This document shows positions 34,665-43,875 of a DNA stretch of 64,000 nucleotides, piece by piece; position 1 is the stretch's first letter; every line of letters begins with the position of its first letter. A program made the position numbers and the translations under genes. Source of the DNA: an uncultured Pelagibacteraceae bacterium (GTDB lineage Bacteria; Pseudomonadota; Alphaproteobacteria; Pelagibacterales; Pelagibacteraceae); NCBI GenBank assembly GCA_902588965.1, contig CACIRD010000004.1, forward strand, positions 1-64,000, written 5' to 3'. The notes under the pieces were generated by a model. That model worked only from the letters and a program-made list of their open reading frames with translations, was not told where the DNA came from and did no database searches.

Positions 34665-35837
34665 ATGTTATATTACATATCTAAACCCTTTAAATGGTTT
34701 TTCAAACTAGAAGCAGCAAGTGGTTTGTTTTTATTATTTGCCGCTATAATTGCTCTCGCTATAAGTAACTCAAATTTATCAACCTTATATTTTTCTACCT
34801 TAAATAAATATATATTTTTAGGAATTAACAATTTTGGTTTAAAACTAACTGTTATACATTGGATTAATGATGCTTTAATGGCAATATTCTTTTTTTTTGT
34901 AACTTTAGAAATTAAAAGAGAATTTTTACAAGGTGAACTGTCAAATATTAAACAAGCAATGTTGCCAATAATAGCTGCTGTTGGTGGAATGTTAGTTCCT
35001 GCTTTAATTTATGTGTATATAAATTTTGGTGATAGTGAAACTTTAAATGGTTGGGCTATTCCTTCAGCAACAGATATTGCTTTTTCACTTGGTGTACTTT
35101 CGTTGTTAGGTAAAAGAGTTCCCCTATCATTAAAAGTTTTTTTAACAGCTTTAGCTATAATTGATGATTTAGGAGCGATTGTTATAATAGCTTTATTTTA
35201 TTCTGGAGATCTTAGCATTAAGTATCTATCACTAATGTTGTTGGCATTTATAATTTTACTTATAATAAATAAATTTAATATTAAAAAGTTTTTACCTTAT
35301 TTAATTGTAGGTATTTTTTTGTGGGACTTTACACATAACTCCGGCATACATGCAACAATAGCCGGGGTTTTGCTTGCTATGACGATACCTCATAGAAAAA
35401 AAGAAAAAGATTTTTCACTATTAATTAAAATTGAGCATGCAATAAGTCCTTACGTTGCATTTGGTATTATGCCATTATTTGCATTTGCAAATGCCGGTGT
35501 ATCATTAGATGGGTTATCAATAAATTCTTTATTCGATAAAGTGCCACTTGGAATTTTATTAGGACTATTTGTTGGTAAACAACTTGGCGTTTTTGTGTTC
35601 TCATACGTCTCAATAAAATTAAAAATGGCTGAAATGCCAAATAATTCTAACTGGTTTAACTTATATGGTGTTGGAATCCTTACTGGAATTGGATTCACGA
35701 TGAGTCTTTTTGTTGGGAATTTAGCATTTGTAGATAACGTACAGTACATGGATGGTGTTAAAATTGGTGTTTTGACTGGGTCATTATTATCCACTTTAAG
35801 TGGTTACTTCTTGATATTACTTACATCCAATAAATAA
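34665..35837 (+). CDS. nhaA: Na+/H+ antiporter NhaA
   Basis: Electrogenic sodium/proton antiporter, 390 aa, twelve predicted helices. The ion-binding aspartates are at D167 and D168 in ALAIIDDLGAIVIIALF, the equivalents of E. coli D163/D164, and D137 in ATDIAFSLGVLSLLG. The C-terminal half has GIGFTMSLFVGNLAF. A sodium antiporter fits a marine habitat. Just downstream is a peroxidase gene (7-bp gap), so they may share a transcript. Confidence 0.96.
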   Translation: MLYYISKPFKWFFKLEAASGLFLLFAAIIALAISNSNLSTLYFSTLNKYIFLGINNFGLKLTVIHWINDALMAIFFFFVTLEIKREFLQGELSNIKQAMLPIIAAVGGMLVPALIYVYINFGDSETLNGWAIPSATDIAFSLGVLSLLGKRVPLSLKVFLTALAIIDDLGAIVIIALFYSGDLSIKYLSLMLLAFIILLIINKFNIKKFLPYLIVGIFLWDFTHNSGIHATIAGVLLAMTIPHRKKEKDFSLLIKIEHAISPYVAFGIMPLFAFANAGVSLDGLSINSLFDKVPLGILLGLFVGKQLGVFVFSYVSIKLKMAEMPNNSNWFNLYGVGILTGIGFTMSLFVGNLAFVDNVQYMDGVKIGVLTGSLLSTLSGYFLILLTSNK

Positions 35838-35844
35838 TATATTT

Positions 35845-36396
35845 ATGAATAAGTTATTAATAATAGGAATTACTATATTTATGTTTTTTTTTAAAAATTC
35901 TGTATTAGCAAATTATGAAAAGACATTTTTTGATCATTCAATTGAAACAGTGGAAGGTAAAACTATGAGTTTAAATGAATATAAAAATAAAGTAATATTA
36001 CTTGTTAATGTTGCTAGTTACTGTGGTTTTACAAGTCAATATAATGATTTACAAGAATTATGGGAAAAATACGAAAATGAAGGTTTGATAGTTTTAGCTG
36101 TTCCATCAAAATCTTTTAATCAAGAAAAAAATACGAGTAAAGAAGTAAAAGAGTTTTGTGAAGTTAATTTTAATATAAATTTTCCAATGACCACTATATA
36201 TGATGTTAAAGGTGATACGGCACATAAAATATATAAATGGGCAAAAAAAAATTATGGTAAATCGGCTATACCAAAATGGAACTTTCATAAAATTCTAATA
36301 AATAGAGATGGTAAAATTGAAGATACCTTCGCCCCATTCACAAACCCGCAATCAAAAAAGATTATTAGTAAGATTGAAAAAGTACTAAAGCAATAA
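35845..36396 (+). CDS. Glutathione peroxidase-family protein, secreted
   Basis: Thioredoxin-fold peroxidase, 183 aa, with an N-terminal hydrophobic signal segment (about 1-20) suggesting periplasmic location. The peroxidatic cysteine is in NVASYCGFTSQYNDLQELWE and the catalytic Trp-Asn in IPKWNFHKILINRDG. The usual FPCNQFG loop reads VPSKSFNQE, so the resolving cysteine and the catalytic Gln at that place are absent. It probably reduces hydroperoxides by a thioredoxin-like route; activity is inferred. It overlaps the convergent MBL-fold gene by 12 bp. Confidence 0.83.
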   Translation: MNKLLIIGITIFMFFFKNSVLANYEKTFFDHSIETVEGKTMSLNEYKNKVILLVNVASYCGFTSQYNDLQELWEKYENEGLIVLAVPSKSFNQEKNTSKEVKEFCEVNFNINFPMTTIYDVKGDTAHKIYKWAKKNYGKSAIPKWNFHKILINRDGKIEDTFAPFTNPQSKKIISKIEKVLKQ

Positions 36397-37158
36397 ATTT
36401 AAGCCGTCGTAAGCAGGTATAATGTTCTTTGGCAACTTTTTTTTTAGAAAGTTATAATCCATTTCATTATTTAAGTTAGTTAATATTGTTTTATTTGGTT
36501 TAATAATTTTAACTAAATTAATAATATCTTCAAAATTAAAATGTGATGGATGGTATTTATAACGCAAACAATCAACTATTAGATACTTAAGATTTTTAAA
36601 TTTGTGTAAATCTTTTTTATATATTTTATTAATATCACTTGCATAAGCACATTTATTATTAACAATATAGCATGTACTATCGATCAAACCATGACCAACA
36701 TTAAAACTTTCTAAAGTTATTTTTTCATTTCCATAATCGAATGAATGTTTTTTTTTTAATTTTTTTAAATTTAAAGTAGCTGGGTAATCTAGTGTATTTT
36801 TAAAACAATATTTAAATGTTGATAAAAGATACTTGCTTGTTTCTTTATTTGCATAAACTGGAAGTTTAAATTTATTTTTTAAATAAAAAACTCTTAGTTC
36901 ATTTATTCCATGTGTCTGGTCGGCATGTGGATGTGTATAAAATACTTGATCTATATTTTTAATCTTATTATTCAATAATTGCGTTTTTATATCAGGTGAA
37001 GTGTCAATTAAAATGTTGATTTTTTTATTACTTATTACTGCACAACATCTTGTTCTGTAATTTTTTTTATTTTTAGGATCACATTTTCCAAAATAACCAT
37101 CTATTCTGGGAATGCCCAGGGAACTTCCACACCCTAGAATAGTAAATTTAATTGCCAT
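36385..37158 (-). CDS. MBL-fold phosphodiesterase (PhnP-like)
   Basis: Metallo-beta-lactamase-fold hydrolase of the PhnP-like group, 257 aa. It has FTILGCGSSLGIPRIDG, DTSPDIKTQLL, the metal motif FYTHPHADQTHGINELR and a late HPSHFNFEDI. The canonical HxHxDH reads HPHADQ, with Gln for the last His; the rest of the metal ligands (H, D and the distal DxxxHPSH) look present. It follows tatD in the alphaproteobacterial metG-tatD-MBL order and overlaps it by 11 bp. Exact substrate unknown. Confidence 0.83.
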   Translation of the reverse strand: MAIKFTILGCGSSLGIPRIDGYFGKCDPKNKKNYRTRCCAVISNKKINILIDTSPDIKTQLLNNKIKNIDQVFYTHPHADQTHGINELRVFYLKNKFKLPVYANKETSKYLLSTFKYCFKNTLDYPATLNLKKLKKKHSFDYGNEKITLESFNVGHGLIDSTCYIVNNKCAYASDINKIYKKDLHKFKNLKYLIVDCLRYKYHPSHFNFEDIINLVKIIKPNKTILTNLNNEMDYNFLKKKLPKNIIPAYDGLNLLL

Positions 37159-37918
37159 TTATAGAAAATAATTTATTAAAATTTTTAGTAGTAATATTGC
37201 TTAATTCATTATCCGTTACACCTTTAAGTTCTGCAAGTTTAGTTAAAGTATACTTAATAAAACTAGGCTCATTTTTTTTTCCTCTCATTGGTACCGGTGC
37301 TAAAAAAGGACTATCTGTTTCAATTAGTAAATTTTCAAGTGGGATTTGTTTAAAAGTATTTTGTAAATTAAGGCTATTTTTAAAAGTAATAATACCGCTT
37401 GCAGAGAACATTGCATTTAAAGACAGCATATTGTATGCAAGTTTTAAACTTCCAGTAAAACAATGCATTAATATTTTAAGTTTTCCATTATGGTTTTTTT
37501 TTAAAATATCATAAGTTTCACTTTCCGCATTTCGTGAATGAATAACTATTGGTATATTAAGTTCAATAGCAGCATGAATATGTTTTTCAAGACTTTCCGT
37601 TTGAGATTTTTTATCACTATTGTTGTAGTAAAAGTCTAAACCTGTTTCGCCGATGCCTATTACTTTATCATTAGTTAAAACATTTTTTATGATAGTTTCA
37701 ACATCAACTACGTTTGTAGAAGTTTCATGTGGGTGTATTCCAAAAGTTCCATATATCATCGGATCTTTATCAATAATTTTTAAAATATTTTTAAAACCTT
37801 TAATAGTAGTGCAAATTGTTAAAAGTTTTTTAATACCAGCTTTTTTAGATCTTAAAATAACCTGATCAAAGTTTGTTATTAAAGGCTCATGATCTAGATG
37901 ACAATGTGAATCAATCAT
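37148..37918 (-). CDS. tatD: TatD-family metal-dependent deoxyribonuclease
   Basis: TIM-barrel metal-dependent hydrolase, 256 aa. The N terminus MIDSHCHLDHEPL carries the first metal ligands, followed by GTFGIHPHET, GIGETGLDFYY, IPIVIHSRNAE, MHCFTGSLKLAYNML and LIETDSPFLAPVPMRGK. Members act as 3'-5' exonucleases in repair or quality control. The gene overlaps metG (stop) by 4 bp and the MBL-fold gene by 11 bp, part of the long minus-strand operon running from rarD down to this point. Confidence 0.93.
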   Translation of the reverse strand: MIDSHCHLDHEPLITNFDQVILRSKKAGIKKLLTICTTIKGFKNILKIIDKDPMIYGTFGIHPHETSTNVVDVETIIKNVLTNDKVIGIGETGLDFYYNNSDKKSQTESLEKHIHAAIELNIPIVIHSRNAESETYDILKKNHNGKLKILMHCFTGSLKLAYNMLSLNAMFSASGIITFKNSLNLQNTFKQIPLENLLIETDSPFLAPVPMRGKKNEPSFIKYTLTKLAELKGVTDNELSNITTKNFNKLFSINGN

Positions 37919-39450
37919 TTTTTTTCTATTTTTTTGAATAATATATCTATTTTTTTTAATTTAAAATTAATATTTAAAATTTCATTTTCTTTGACTGATT
38001 GAAAGCTAATATCATTTTCTTTTATATCAAAAATCTTAAGTACTCTAACTGCTGTACCAGGTATTATAGGGTAAAGTAATATAGTTATTTTTCTTATTAA
38101 ATCTAAAGAAACATAAACAATAGTATTAAGTCTTTTAATATCATTTTTTTTCTTCCAAGGTTCTTGATCGTTGAAATATTTATTTGCATCAAATAATGAA
38201 TTTACAACAAAGTTAACATACCCATTTATATTTTGTTCATCTATTGACTTTAATAAAAAATCATAATTTTTTTTAAATTTTGCAAGTATAATAAGATCTT
38301 CTTTGTTAAATTTTCCATATTTTGGAACTTCTGAATTTGTATTTTTCTCAGCAAAAGAAATAACTCTTTGGCATAAATTTCCATAGTTATTTGCTAGGTC
38401 ACTATTGATGCAACTTTCTAATTTATCTTTAGATATGCTTCCATCATTTCCGAAAGAAACTTCTTTAATTAAATAATATCTTAAAGGATCTAGACCATAT
38501 TTACTGATTATTTCAAGGGGATCTAAAATATTTCCTTTTGATTTTGACATTTTTTCTTCACCTGAGAGAATCCAGCCATGTCCATAAACTTTCTTTGGTG
38601 GTTTTAAATTTGCTGCTAGAAGAAAAGCAGGCCAATAAACTGCATGAAATCTAAGTATATCTTTTCCAATTAAGTGTACATCTGCAGGCCAAAAATTTTT
38701 AAACAAGTGATCTTCTTTATTGGGATAATTTAGTGCACTTAAATAGTTTGTTAATGCATCAAGCCAAACGTATATGACATGATCTGGATTAGAGGGCACT
38801 TTTATACCCCAGGATAAAGATTTTCTACTTACCGAAAGATCTTTTAGTCCACTTTTGACAAAACTTATTACCTCATTTTTTCTTGATTCAGGTAATATAA
38901 AATCAGGATTTTCTTCATAAAATTTTAATAATGGCTTTTCCCATTTTGATAAGCGAAAAAAATATGACTCTTCCTCCACCCATTCAACTATAGATCCTGA
39001 AATTTTTGAGAATTTCCTTCCATCTTTATTTTCAATTTCATCTTCGTTATAAAAAGCTTCATCCGAAACAGCATACCAACCAGAATACTTTGATAAATAA
39101 ATTTCACCTTTTTTTTCAAGAATTTTCCATAGATCAATAACAGATTTAGCATGTCTTGTTTCTGTGGTTCTTATGAAATCTGTATTTGTCAGGTTTAAAG
39201 TTTTTGATAAATTTTGAAATGTTTTGCTTATTTCATCACAAAATTTTAATGGATCCATGCCTTCTTTTTCAGCAGCACGTTGTATTTTTTGCCCATGTTC
39301 GTCTGTACCGGTTAAAAAAAAAACATTATAACCCTGGATCGTTTTTATTCTTGCAAAGAAATCAGCTAAAATACTAGTATAAGCATGACCCATGTGTGGC
39401 TTTGCAGAAGGGTAATAAATTGGTGTAGTAATATAAAAATTTTTATCCAT
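37915..39450 (-). CDS. metG: Methionyl-tRNA synthetase
   Basis: Class I aminoacyl-tRNA synthetase charging tRNA-Met, 511 aa. The HIGH-type motif is TTPIYYPSAKPHMGHAYTS and the KMSKS loop is KMSKSKGNILDPLEI. The C-terminal anticodon-binding helical domain starts near 370 (NNYGNLCQRVISFAEKN). There is no C-terminal tRNA-binding (EMAP-II-like) domain, which is usual for the alphaproteobacterial form. Position between holB and tatD matches the conserved operon. Confidence 0.97.
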   Translation of the reverse strand: MDKNFYITTPIYYPSAKPHMGHAYTSILADFFARIKTIQGYNVFFLTGTDEHGQKIQRAAEKEGMDPLKFCDEISKTFQNLSKTLNLTNTDFIRTTETRHAKSVIDLWKILEKKGEIYLSKYSGWYAVSDEAFYNEDEIENKDGRKFSKISGSIVEWVEEESYFFRLSKWEKPLLKFYEENPDFILPESRKNEVISFVKSGLKDLSVSRKSLSWGIKVPSNPDHVIYVWLDALTNYLSALNYPNKEDHLFKNFWPADVHLIGKDILRFHAVYWPAFLLAANLKPPKKVYGHGWILSGEEKMSKSKGNILDPLEIISKYGLDPLRYYLIKEVSFGNDGSISKDKLESCINSDLANNYGNLCQRVISFAEKNTNSEVPKYGKFNKEDLIILAKFKKNYDFLLKSIDEQNINGYVNFVVNSLFDANKYFNDQEPWKKKNDIKRLNTIVYVSLDLIRKITILLYPIIPGTAVRVLKIFDIKENDISFQSVKENEILNINFKLKKIDILFKKIEKK

Positions 39451-40369
39451 TTAAAATTTTTTTTCTAAATTCAATAAAAAATGAATCCATATCAAGATTA
39501 AATTTATTTATATTGTCCATTTTTTTCATAAAATATTTATTTAGAAAAAAAAGGTTTTCATTTTTACTATAAACAAAGGAACGATAAAAATAATATTGTA
39601 TAAGACTATTTAGTATATAGATAACATCAGGTTCTTTTTTCAAATTTTTATAATCTAATAAATATTCAATTAAACTTTTGAGTGTATATTTGCTTATATC
39701 TAAATCGTTTTTAACAAAAAAGTCATGTAGAAGTAATAAGTCACCAATGGTACTATAATTATTTATTATATCATTATTTAATAAAAAATTATCATCATTA
39801 ATTAAAATATTTGAGATTTTCAAAGTTTCTTCGAAAGAAAAATGTTTTTTAAAAATTATACATCTTGATTTTAATGTTTCCAAAATTTCTTTTCGATTAT
39901 TATGTATAAGTATAAAGTTTAATTTGTCATTGGGCTCTTCTAACAATTTTAGAAGAGCATTGGCTGAGTTTTTATTAAGAAATTCAATATTATCAATTAA
40001 AATAAACTTTGTATTGTTATCTAAAGATGTTTTTTGCGCATACTCAATAGCATTTCTAATCTGAGTAATATCAATAAATTTTTTATCTTCTAGCAGGTCA
40101 ATCAAATAAAAATTTGTATGACTTAAATTTTTTACTAAATTAAAAGATCTATTATTTTCGTTTATTTCAAACTTATCAATATTGTAACTATCTGTTTCCT
40201 TTTTAGATAAAATAAAATTTATAAAATGATAAGCAAAAGTTGATTTACCTATTCCCTTGGGACCAGATAAAATAATTTTATTAGGCATTTTATTAATATT
40301 ATCAAGTTTTTTAAATAAACAGAATAAATCTTCATAACCATATATTTTTTTTTGTGTTATAGGATTCAT
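39443..40369 (-). CDS. holB: DNA polymerase III delta-prime subunit
   Basis: Clamp-loader delta' protein, 308 aa. It contains a P-loop-like IILSGPKGIGKSTFAYHFIN, ILIDNIEFLNKNSANALLKL with the LLEEPN motif and a sensor-type TLKSRC segment. The C-terminal half is very diverged and Asn/Lys-rich. It sits between tmk and metG, the typical tmk-holB-metG-tatD order in alphaproteobacteria, and overlaps metG by 8 bp. Confidence 0.9.
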   Translation of the reverse strand: MNPITQKKIYGYEDLFCLFKKLDNINKMPNKIILSGPKGIGKSTFAYHFINFILSKKETDSYNIDKFEINENNRSFNLVKNLSHTNFYLIDLLEDKKFIDITQIRNAIEYAQKTSLDNNTKFILIDNIEFLNKNSANALLKLLEEPNDKLNFILIHNNRKEILETLKSRCIIFKKHFSFEETLKISNILINDDNFLLNNDIINNYSTIGDLLLLHDFFVKNDLDISKYTLKSLIEYLLDYKNLKKEPDVIYILNSLIQYYFYRSFVYSKNENLFFLNKYFMKKMDNINKFNLDMDSFFIEFRKKILNG

Positions 40370-40374
40370 AAATT

Positions 40375-40989
40375 TTAACTTAACAATTTTTTAACCTTGT
40401 TTAATATAATATTTCTATTTTTTTCCATTGGACGATTAGAGTCTACAATTAAAGATTTTTTATTTTTCTTAGCTAATATCAAAAAGCCTTTTTGTACTTT
40501 ATTATAAAAACTAAACTTAAACATATCATATCTATTAAGAGATTGTCTTTTTCTTAGTCTTTTTTTTAGATTTGAGCTATTTACGATGTTATAAAATGTA
40601 AAATCCACTTTAAAATTTTTGACAATTATCTTATTAATTTCTTGTATTAGCCTATAATCTATGCCCATCCCATAATATTGATAAGCCAAAGTTGAATCTG
40701 AAAATCTATCAATCAGTATAATTTTTTTTTTATAGTTTTTACTAAGTAGATTTTTTATATTTTCGTTTCTTGCACTTAAATAAAGCAATAAGTCAGTTAA
40801 TTTATCAAATCTATTCTTCTTGTTTAACAAAAGTTTTCTAATTTTTTCTGAATTTAGAGATCCTCCTGGTTCTCGTAATTTAACAAACTTTAATTTTTTT
40901 TTTTTTAAATCTTTAGAAATATAATTAATATGAGAAGTTTTACCGGAACCCTCTATTCCCTCAAAAACTATAACCGGTTTTTTATACAT
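40375..40989 (-). CDS. tmk: Thymidylate kinase
   Basis: dTMP to dTDP kinase, 204 aa. The P-loop is IVFEGIEGSGKTSHINYI; LREPGGSLNSEKIRKLLL gives the DRx/REPG motif and IDRFSDSTLAYQYYGMG the second signature. All three fit the tmk family. It overlaps the preceding dac gene by 8 bp and lies 5 bp before holB in the transcript. Confidence 0.96.
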   Translation of the reverse strand: MYKKPVIVFEGIEGSGKTSHINYISKDLKKKKLKFVKLREPGGSLNSEKIRKLLLNKKNRFDKLTDLLLYLSARNENIKNLLSKNYKKKIILIDRFSDSTLAYQYYGMGIDYRLIQEINKIIVKNFKVDFTFYNIVNSSNLKKRLRKRQSLNRYDMFKFSFYNKVQKGFLILAKKNKKSLIVDSNRPMEKNRNIILNKVKKLLS

Positions 40990-42139
40990 CGCCCCAAACT
41001 AAATAGTTTATAGACTTAAATAATCTAGAGAGTAAATTCACTTTTTTTACATTTGAGTAAGAAAAAATTTTATAATCATCTAATAGTTCATCTTTATAAT
41101 ATACTTTCAAAACACCTATTTGCTCATCTTTTAAAATTGGAGCCTCTATAGGACCATTATATTCAGCAACTACTTTAAGATCTTTTTTTCTTGCTTTTTT
41201 AATAGTTTCATAAATGTTTTGATCTACATAACCTTGAACTGTGTTCGCCTTACCTAACCATACATCTAAATCTACAATAGGTTCATTTTTTTTTGCTATT
41301 TCTATAGTGTCGAAATTCGTAAATCCCCATGTTAAAAGTTTAATAGATTCTCTCGATCTATCGTTTTTTGTTTTAAAACCACTTGCAACAGCAACCAATC
41401 TTCTTTGATTTCTAATTACTGATGACGCTAATGAATATCTTTCTACAGCCAAGTAACCAGTTTTAATACCATCTGCACCAATATTCTTATAAAGAAGTGG
41501 ATTTCTATTTCCCTGTGTTATTGGGTCACCACCTGTTCGATCCCAAGTAAATTCTGTTTCACTAAAATAAGTATATAAATCAGGAAAATTTTTAATTAAA
41601 TAATTAGACATGATTAATATATCTTTTAATGTTGAATAATTGTCAGGATCATTTATTCCTGAGGCATTAGAAAAATTTGTATTTGTCATTCCAATCTCAA
41701 TAGCCTTAGATGTCATTAGTAAAGAAAATTCTTCTTCCGAACCTGCTATACCTTCAGCTAATGTAATGCATGCATCATTACCAGATGCAACAATTATACC
41801 TTTTAGAAGATTTTCAACAGAAACTTGGTCACCAACCATTATGAACATTGAGGAATAACCAGACGTTGATAACTTCCAAGCTTTTTCAGAAACCAAAAAT
41901 TTTTCATCAAGAGACAAATCACCATTTTTAATTAATTCAAATGCAATAATTGATGTCATAATTTTTGTCATCGATGCTGGATAAATTTGTCTATCAGCAT
42001 CCTTTTCAAATAGGATTTTTCCAGAAAGATAATCTTGCAAAACAACCGATGGAGCTTTTATGTCAAAAGAAAAAGAATTAGAAAGAGTTAAGAAAAAAAA
42101 ACAGAAAGCAGTAAATATTTCTTTAATTGGTTTATTCAT
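40982..42139 (-). CDS. dacC: D-alanyl-D-alanine carboxypeptidase
   Basis: Low-molecular-weight penicillin-binding protein, 385 aa, trimming peptidoglycan pentapeptides in the periplasm. A signal peptide (about 1-25) is followed by the active-site SxxK in PASMTKIMTSIIAFELIK, SGN in IVASGNDACITLAEG and KTG in GADGIKTGYLAVE. A PBP5-type C-terminal beta domain follows from about 285. It is linked to an RlpA-like lipoprotein, so this is a cell-wall maintenance cluster. Exact paralogue naming (dacA or dacC) is uncertain. Confidence 0.92.
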   Translation of the reverse strand: MNKPIKEIFTAFCFFFLTLSNSFSFDIKAPSVVLQDYLSGKILFEKDADRQIYPASMTKIMTSIIAFELIKNGDLSLDEKFLVSEKAWKLSTSGYSSMFIMVGDQVSVENLLKGIIVASGNDACITLAEGIAGSEEEFSLLMTSKAIEIGMTNTNFSNASGINDPDNYSTLKDILIMSNYLIKNFPDLYTYFSETEFTWDRTGGDPITQGNRNPLLYKNIGADGIKTGYLAVERYSLASSVIRNQRRLVAVASGFKTKNDRSRESIKLLTWGFTNFDTIEIAKKNEPIVDLDVWLGKANTVQGYVDQNIYETIKKARKKDLKVVAEYNGPIEAPILKDEQIGVLKVYYKDELLDDYKIFSYSNVKKVNLLSRLFKSINYLVWGDV

Positions 42140-42896
42140 TTTTTAAAATTATAATATTTTCAAATCCTAAATTTTCTACAACATTATAAGCTTTTTGTAA
42201 TCCATTTAAATCTGAATAAGGGCCTAATATTACTCTATACTTGTTTTTTGAAATTTCCATTAACTTAACATTTTTAATAGGTGTTTCATTTTTTACTCTA
42301 TTGACCATAGATTCGGCTGTTTTTCTAAAATAAAAATCTGCAATTTTAATACTATACCTAAAACGATTACTTTTTATTTTTTTTTCTTTCTTTGGCTTTG
42401 ATTTATTTAAATCGTTTATACTAATACTATCAACTGGTGCCTTGCCAGCTACATTTTTTTCAATCTCGAAAGTTTTTGTTTTTTTTGCAACAAAGGTACT
42501 ATTTAAAACAATTTCATCAATAATAATATATGGTTCTGTAGCATCTAAATCTAACTCCATAGCAATCCTTATTGATATTACTGAATTATTAAAATTAGGA
42601 TATTTAGTGCTTTTACCGACTTTAGCAATGACAGTTTTTTTGTTTATCGGGTTAAAAATTTTAACAGATGTTCCTTTTTTTAAGTTTTTTTGGAATATTA
42701 TTAAATCTCTTTGATTCAGCTTACTGCTTATTATTTTTTCTTTAAATAGTTTTTCACTATAAACTAGTGTAAAACCACTATTAGAAAATTTGGTTAATAT
42801 TGGTTCATCATTGTTAATCTGACTAGTTCGAATTTCCGTGCAAGAAAACAAAGTTAGAGAAAGAAATATTAGAACTATTTTATAATTCATTTTCAA
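42132..42896 (-). CDS. rlpA: RlpA-like lipoprotein with SPOR domain
   Basis: Outer-membrane lipoprotein (254 aa): signal peptide with lipobox LFSC (Cys19), a central double-psi barrel remnant (LKKGTSVKIFNPINKKTVIA) and a C-terminal SPOR domain (about 176-254: IKIADFYFRKTAESMVNRV to the NKYRVILGPYSDLNGLQKAY strand pair). The usual RlpA motifs around AxWYG/HGRxTANGE and the acidic IIDLS catalytic site are not visible, so the enzymatic part looks degenerate. SPOR suggests binding to denuded septal glycan. It lies between mltB and dac. Confidence 0.78.
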   Translation of the reverse strand: MKMNYKIVLIFLSLTLFSCTEIRTSQINNDEPILTKFSNSGFTLVYSEKLFKEKIISSKLNQRDLIIFQKNLKKGTSVKIFNPINKKTVIAKVGKSTKYPNFNNSVISIRIAMELDLDATEPYIIIDEIVLNSTFVAKKTKTFEIEKNVAGKAPVDSISINDLNKSKPKKEKKIKSNRFRYSIKIADFYFRKTAESMVNRVKNETPIKNVKLMEISKNKYRVILGPYSDLNGLQKAYNVVENLGFENIIILKNE

Positions 42897-43875
42897 ATCT
42901 TTTTTTTAATGTGCATACTGCCAAACCAAATCTTAGTGACCTATTCCATTTAAGTATCAGTTCATAATTGTCAAAAATTAAATAAGCAGGATTGTAAATA
43001 TCTGCATTATCTACTATTTCAGCGTCAGGTGTTATTATTCCAACTGTTAGATTTTCATCTATAGAGTTATCGAAATCTTTTAAATATTTTTTGAAAAATT
43101 TTAATTTTTTTTTATTTTTAATCTTTTGAGCTGATGTATTCAAATATTTATCGGGAGTTTTTGAACTTAATTTAATCCTTGCAAAACATGGTGCATTCTG
43201 TTTCCAGCCCATTTTTTTTAGATAGTTAGCGGCAGAAGCAAATGAGTCTTGGTAGTTTTTTAGATCAATTTTATTATCGTTATCATAATCTATTGCGTAT
43301 TGATTTATTGTAGATGGCATAAATTGAAAAAAACCAAATGCCCCAGCCCAAGACCCATATAAACTTTTATGATCTATAATATTATTTTCAACTAGTTGAA
43401 GTATTGTAATTAATTCTTTAGTAAAAAAACTACTTCTTCTTTTATCAAAACTTAATGTTGACAAAGAAGATAGAATATCCATTTTGCCAACATAAGTACC
43501 AAAATTAGTTTCAATGCCCATCAGCGCTAAAAGTAACTCTTTTTCAATTTTAAATTTTGTATCTATTTCATCAATTATTTTTTTATTTTTATTATAAAAT
43601 ATCACACCTTTTTTAACTTTTTTTTTCGATGATCTTTTAGATATATATGTAAATGTATCTTCATAAAATTCTGGTTGGTATCTATCGTATTCAATTACTT
43701 TTGAAAGAAATTTGACATTACTCATTGTCAATTCAAATGTTCTTTCCGATATACCATTCTTTAAAGCTAATTTTTTAAAAGAATTTTTCCATTCATCAAA
43801 TGTTTCGGCATTCGCAGGAAATAAGGAGAATGAAAATAAAACAATAAAAGCTAAAAATGATCTAATTATTTTCAT
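42880..43875 (-). CDS. mltB: Lytic murein transglycosylase B
   Basis: Peptidoglycan lytic transglycosylase of the MltB family, 331 aa, with an N-terminal signal peptide (about 1-23). The catalytic glutamate is in LALMGIETNFGTYVG (ES/ET motif), followed by FTKELITILQLVENN and GSWAGAFGFFQFMPSTINQY, DYDNDNKIDL. No peptidoglycan-binding domain is attached. It sits in an envelope cluster with rlpA and dac, and overlaps rarD by 14 bp. Confidence 0.93.
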   Translation of the reverse strand: MKIIRSFLAFIVLFSFSLFPANAETFDEWKNSFKKLALKNGISERTFELTMSNVKFLSKVIEYDRYQPEFYEDTFTYISKRSSKKKVKKGVIFYNKNKKIIDEIDTKFKIEKELLLALMGIETNFGTYVGKMDILSSLSTLSFDKRRSSFFTKELITILQLVENNIIDHKSLYGSWAGAFGFFQFMPSTINQYAIDYDNDNKIDLKNYQDSFASAANYLKKMGWKQNAPCFARIKLSSKTPDKYLNTSAQKIKNKKKLKFFKKYLKDFDNSIDENLTVGIITPDAEIVDNADIYNPAYLIFDNYELILKWNRSLRFGLAVCTLKKRFENEL

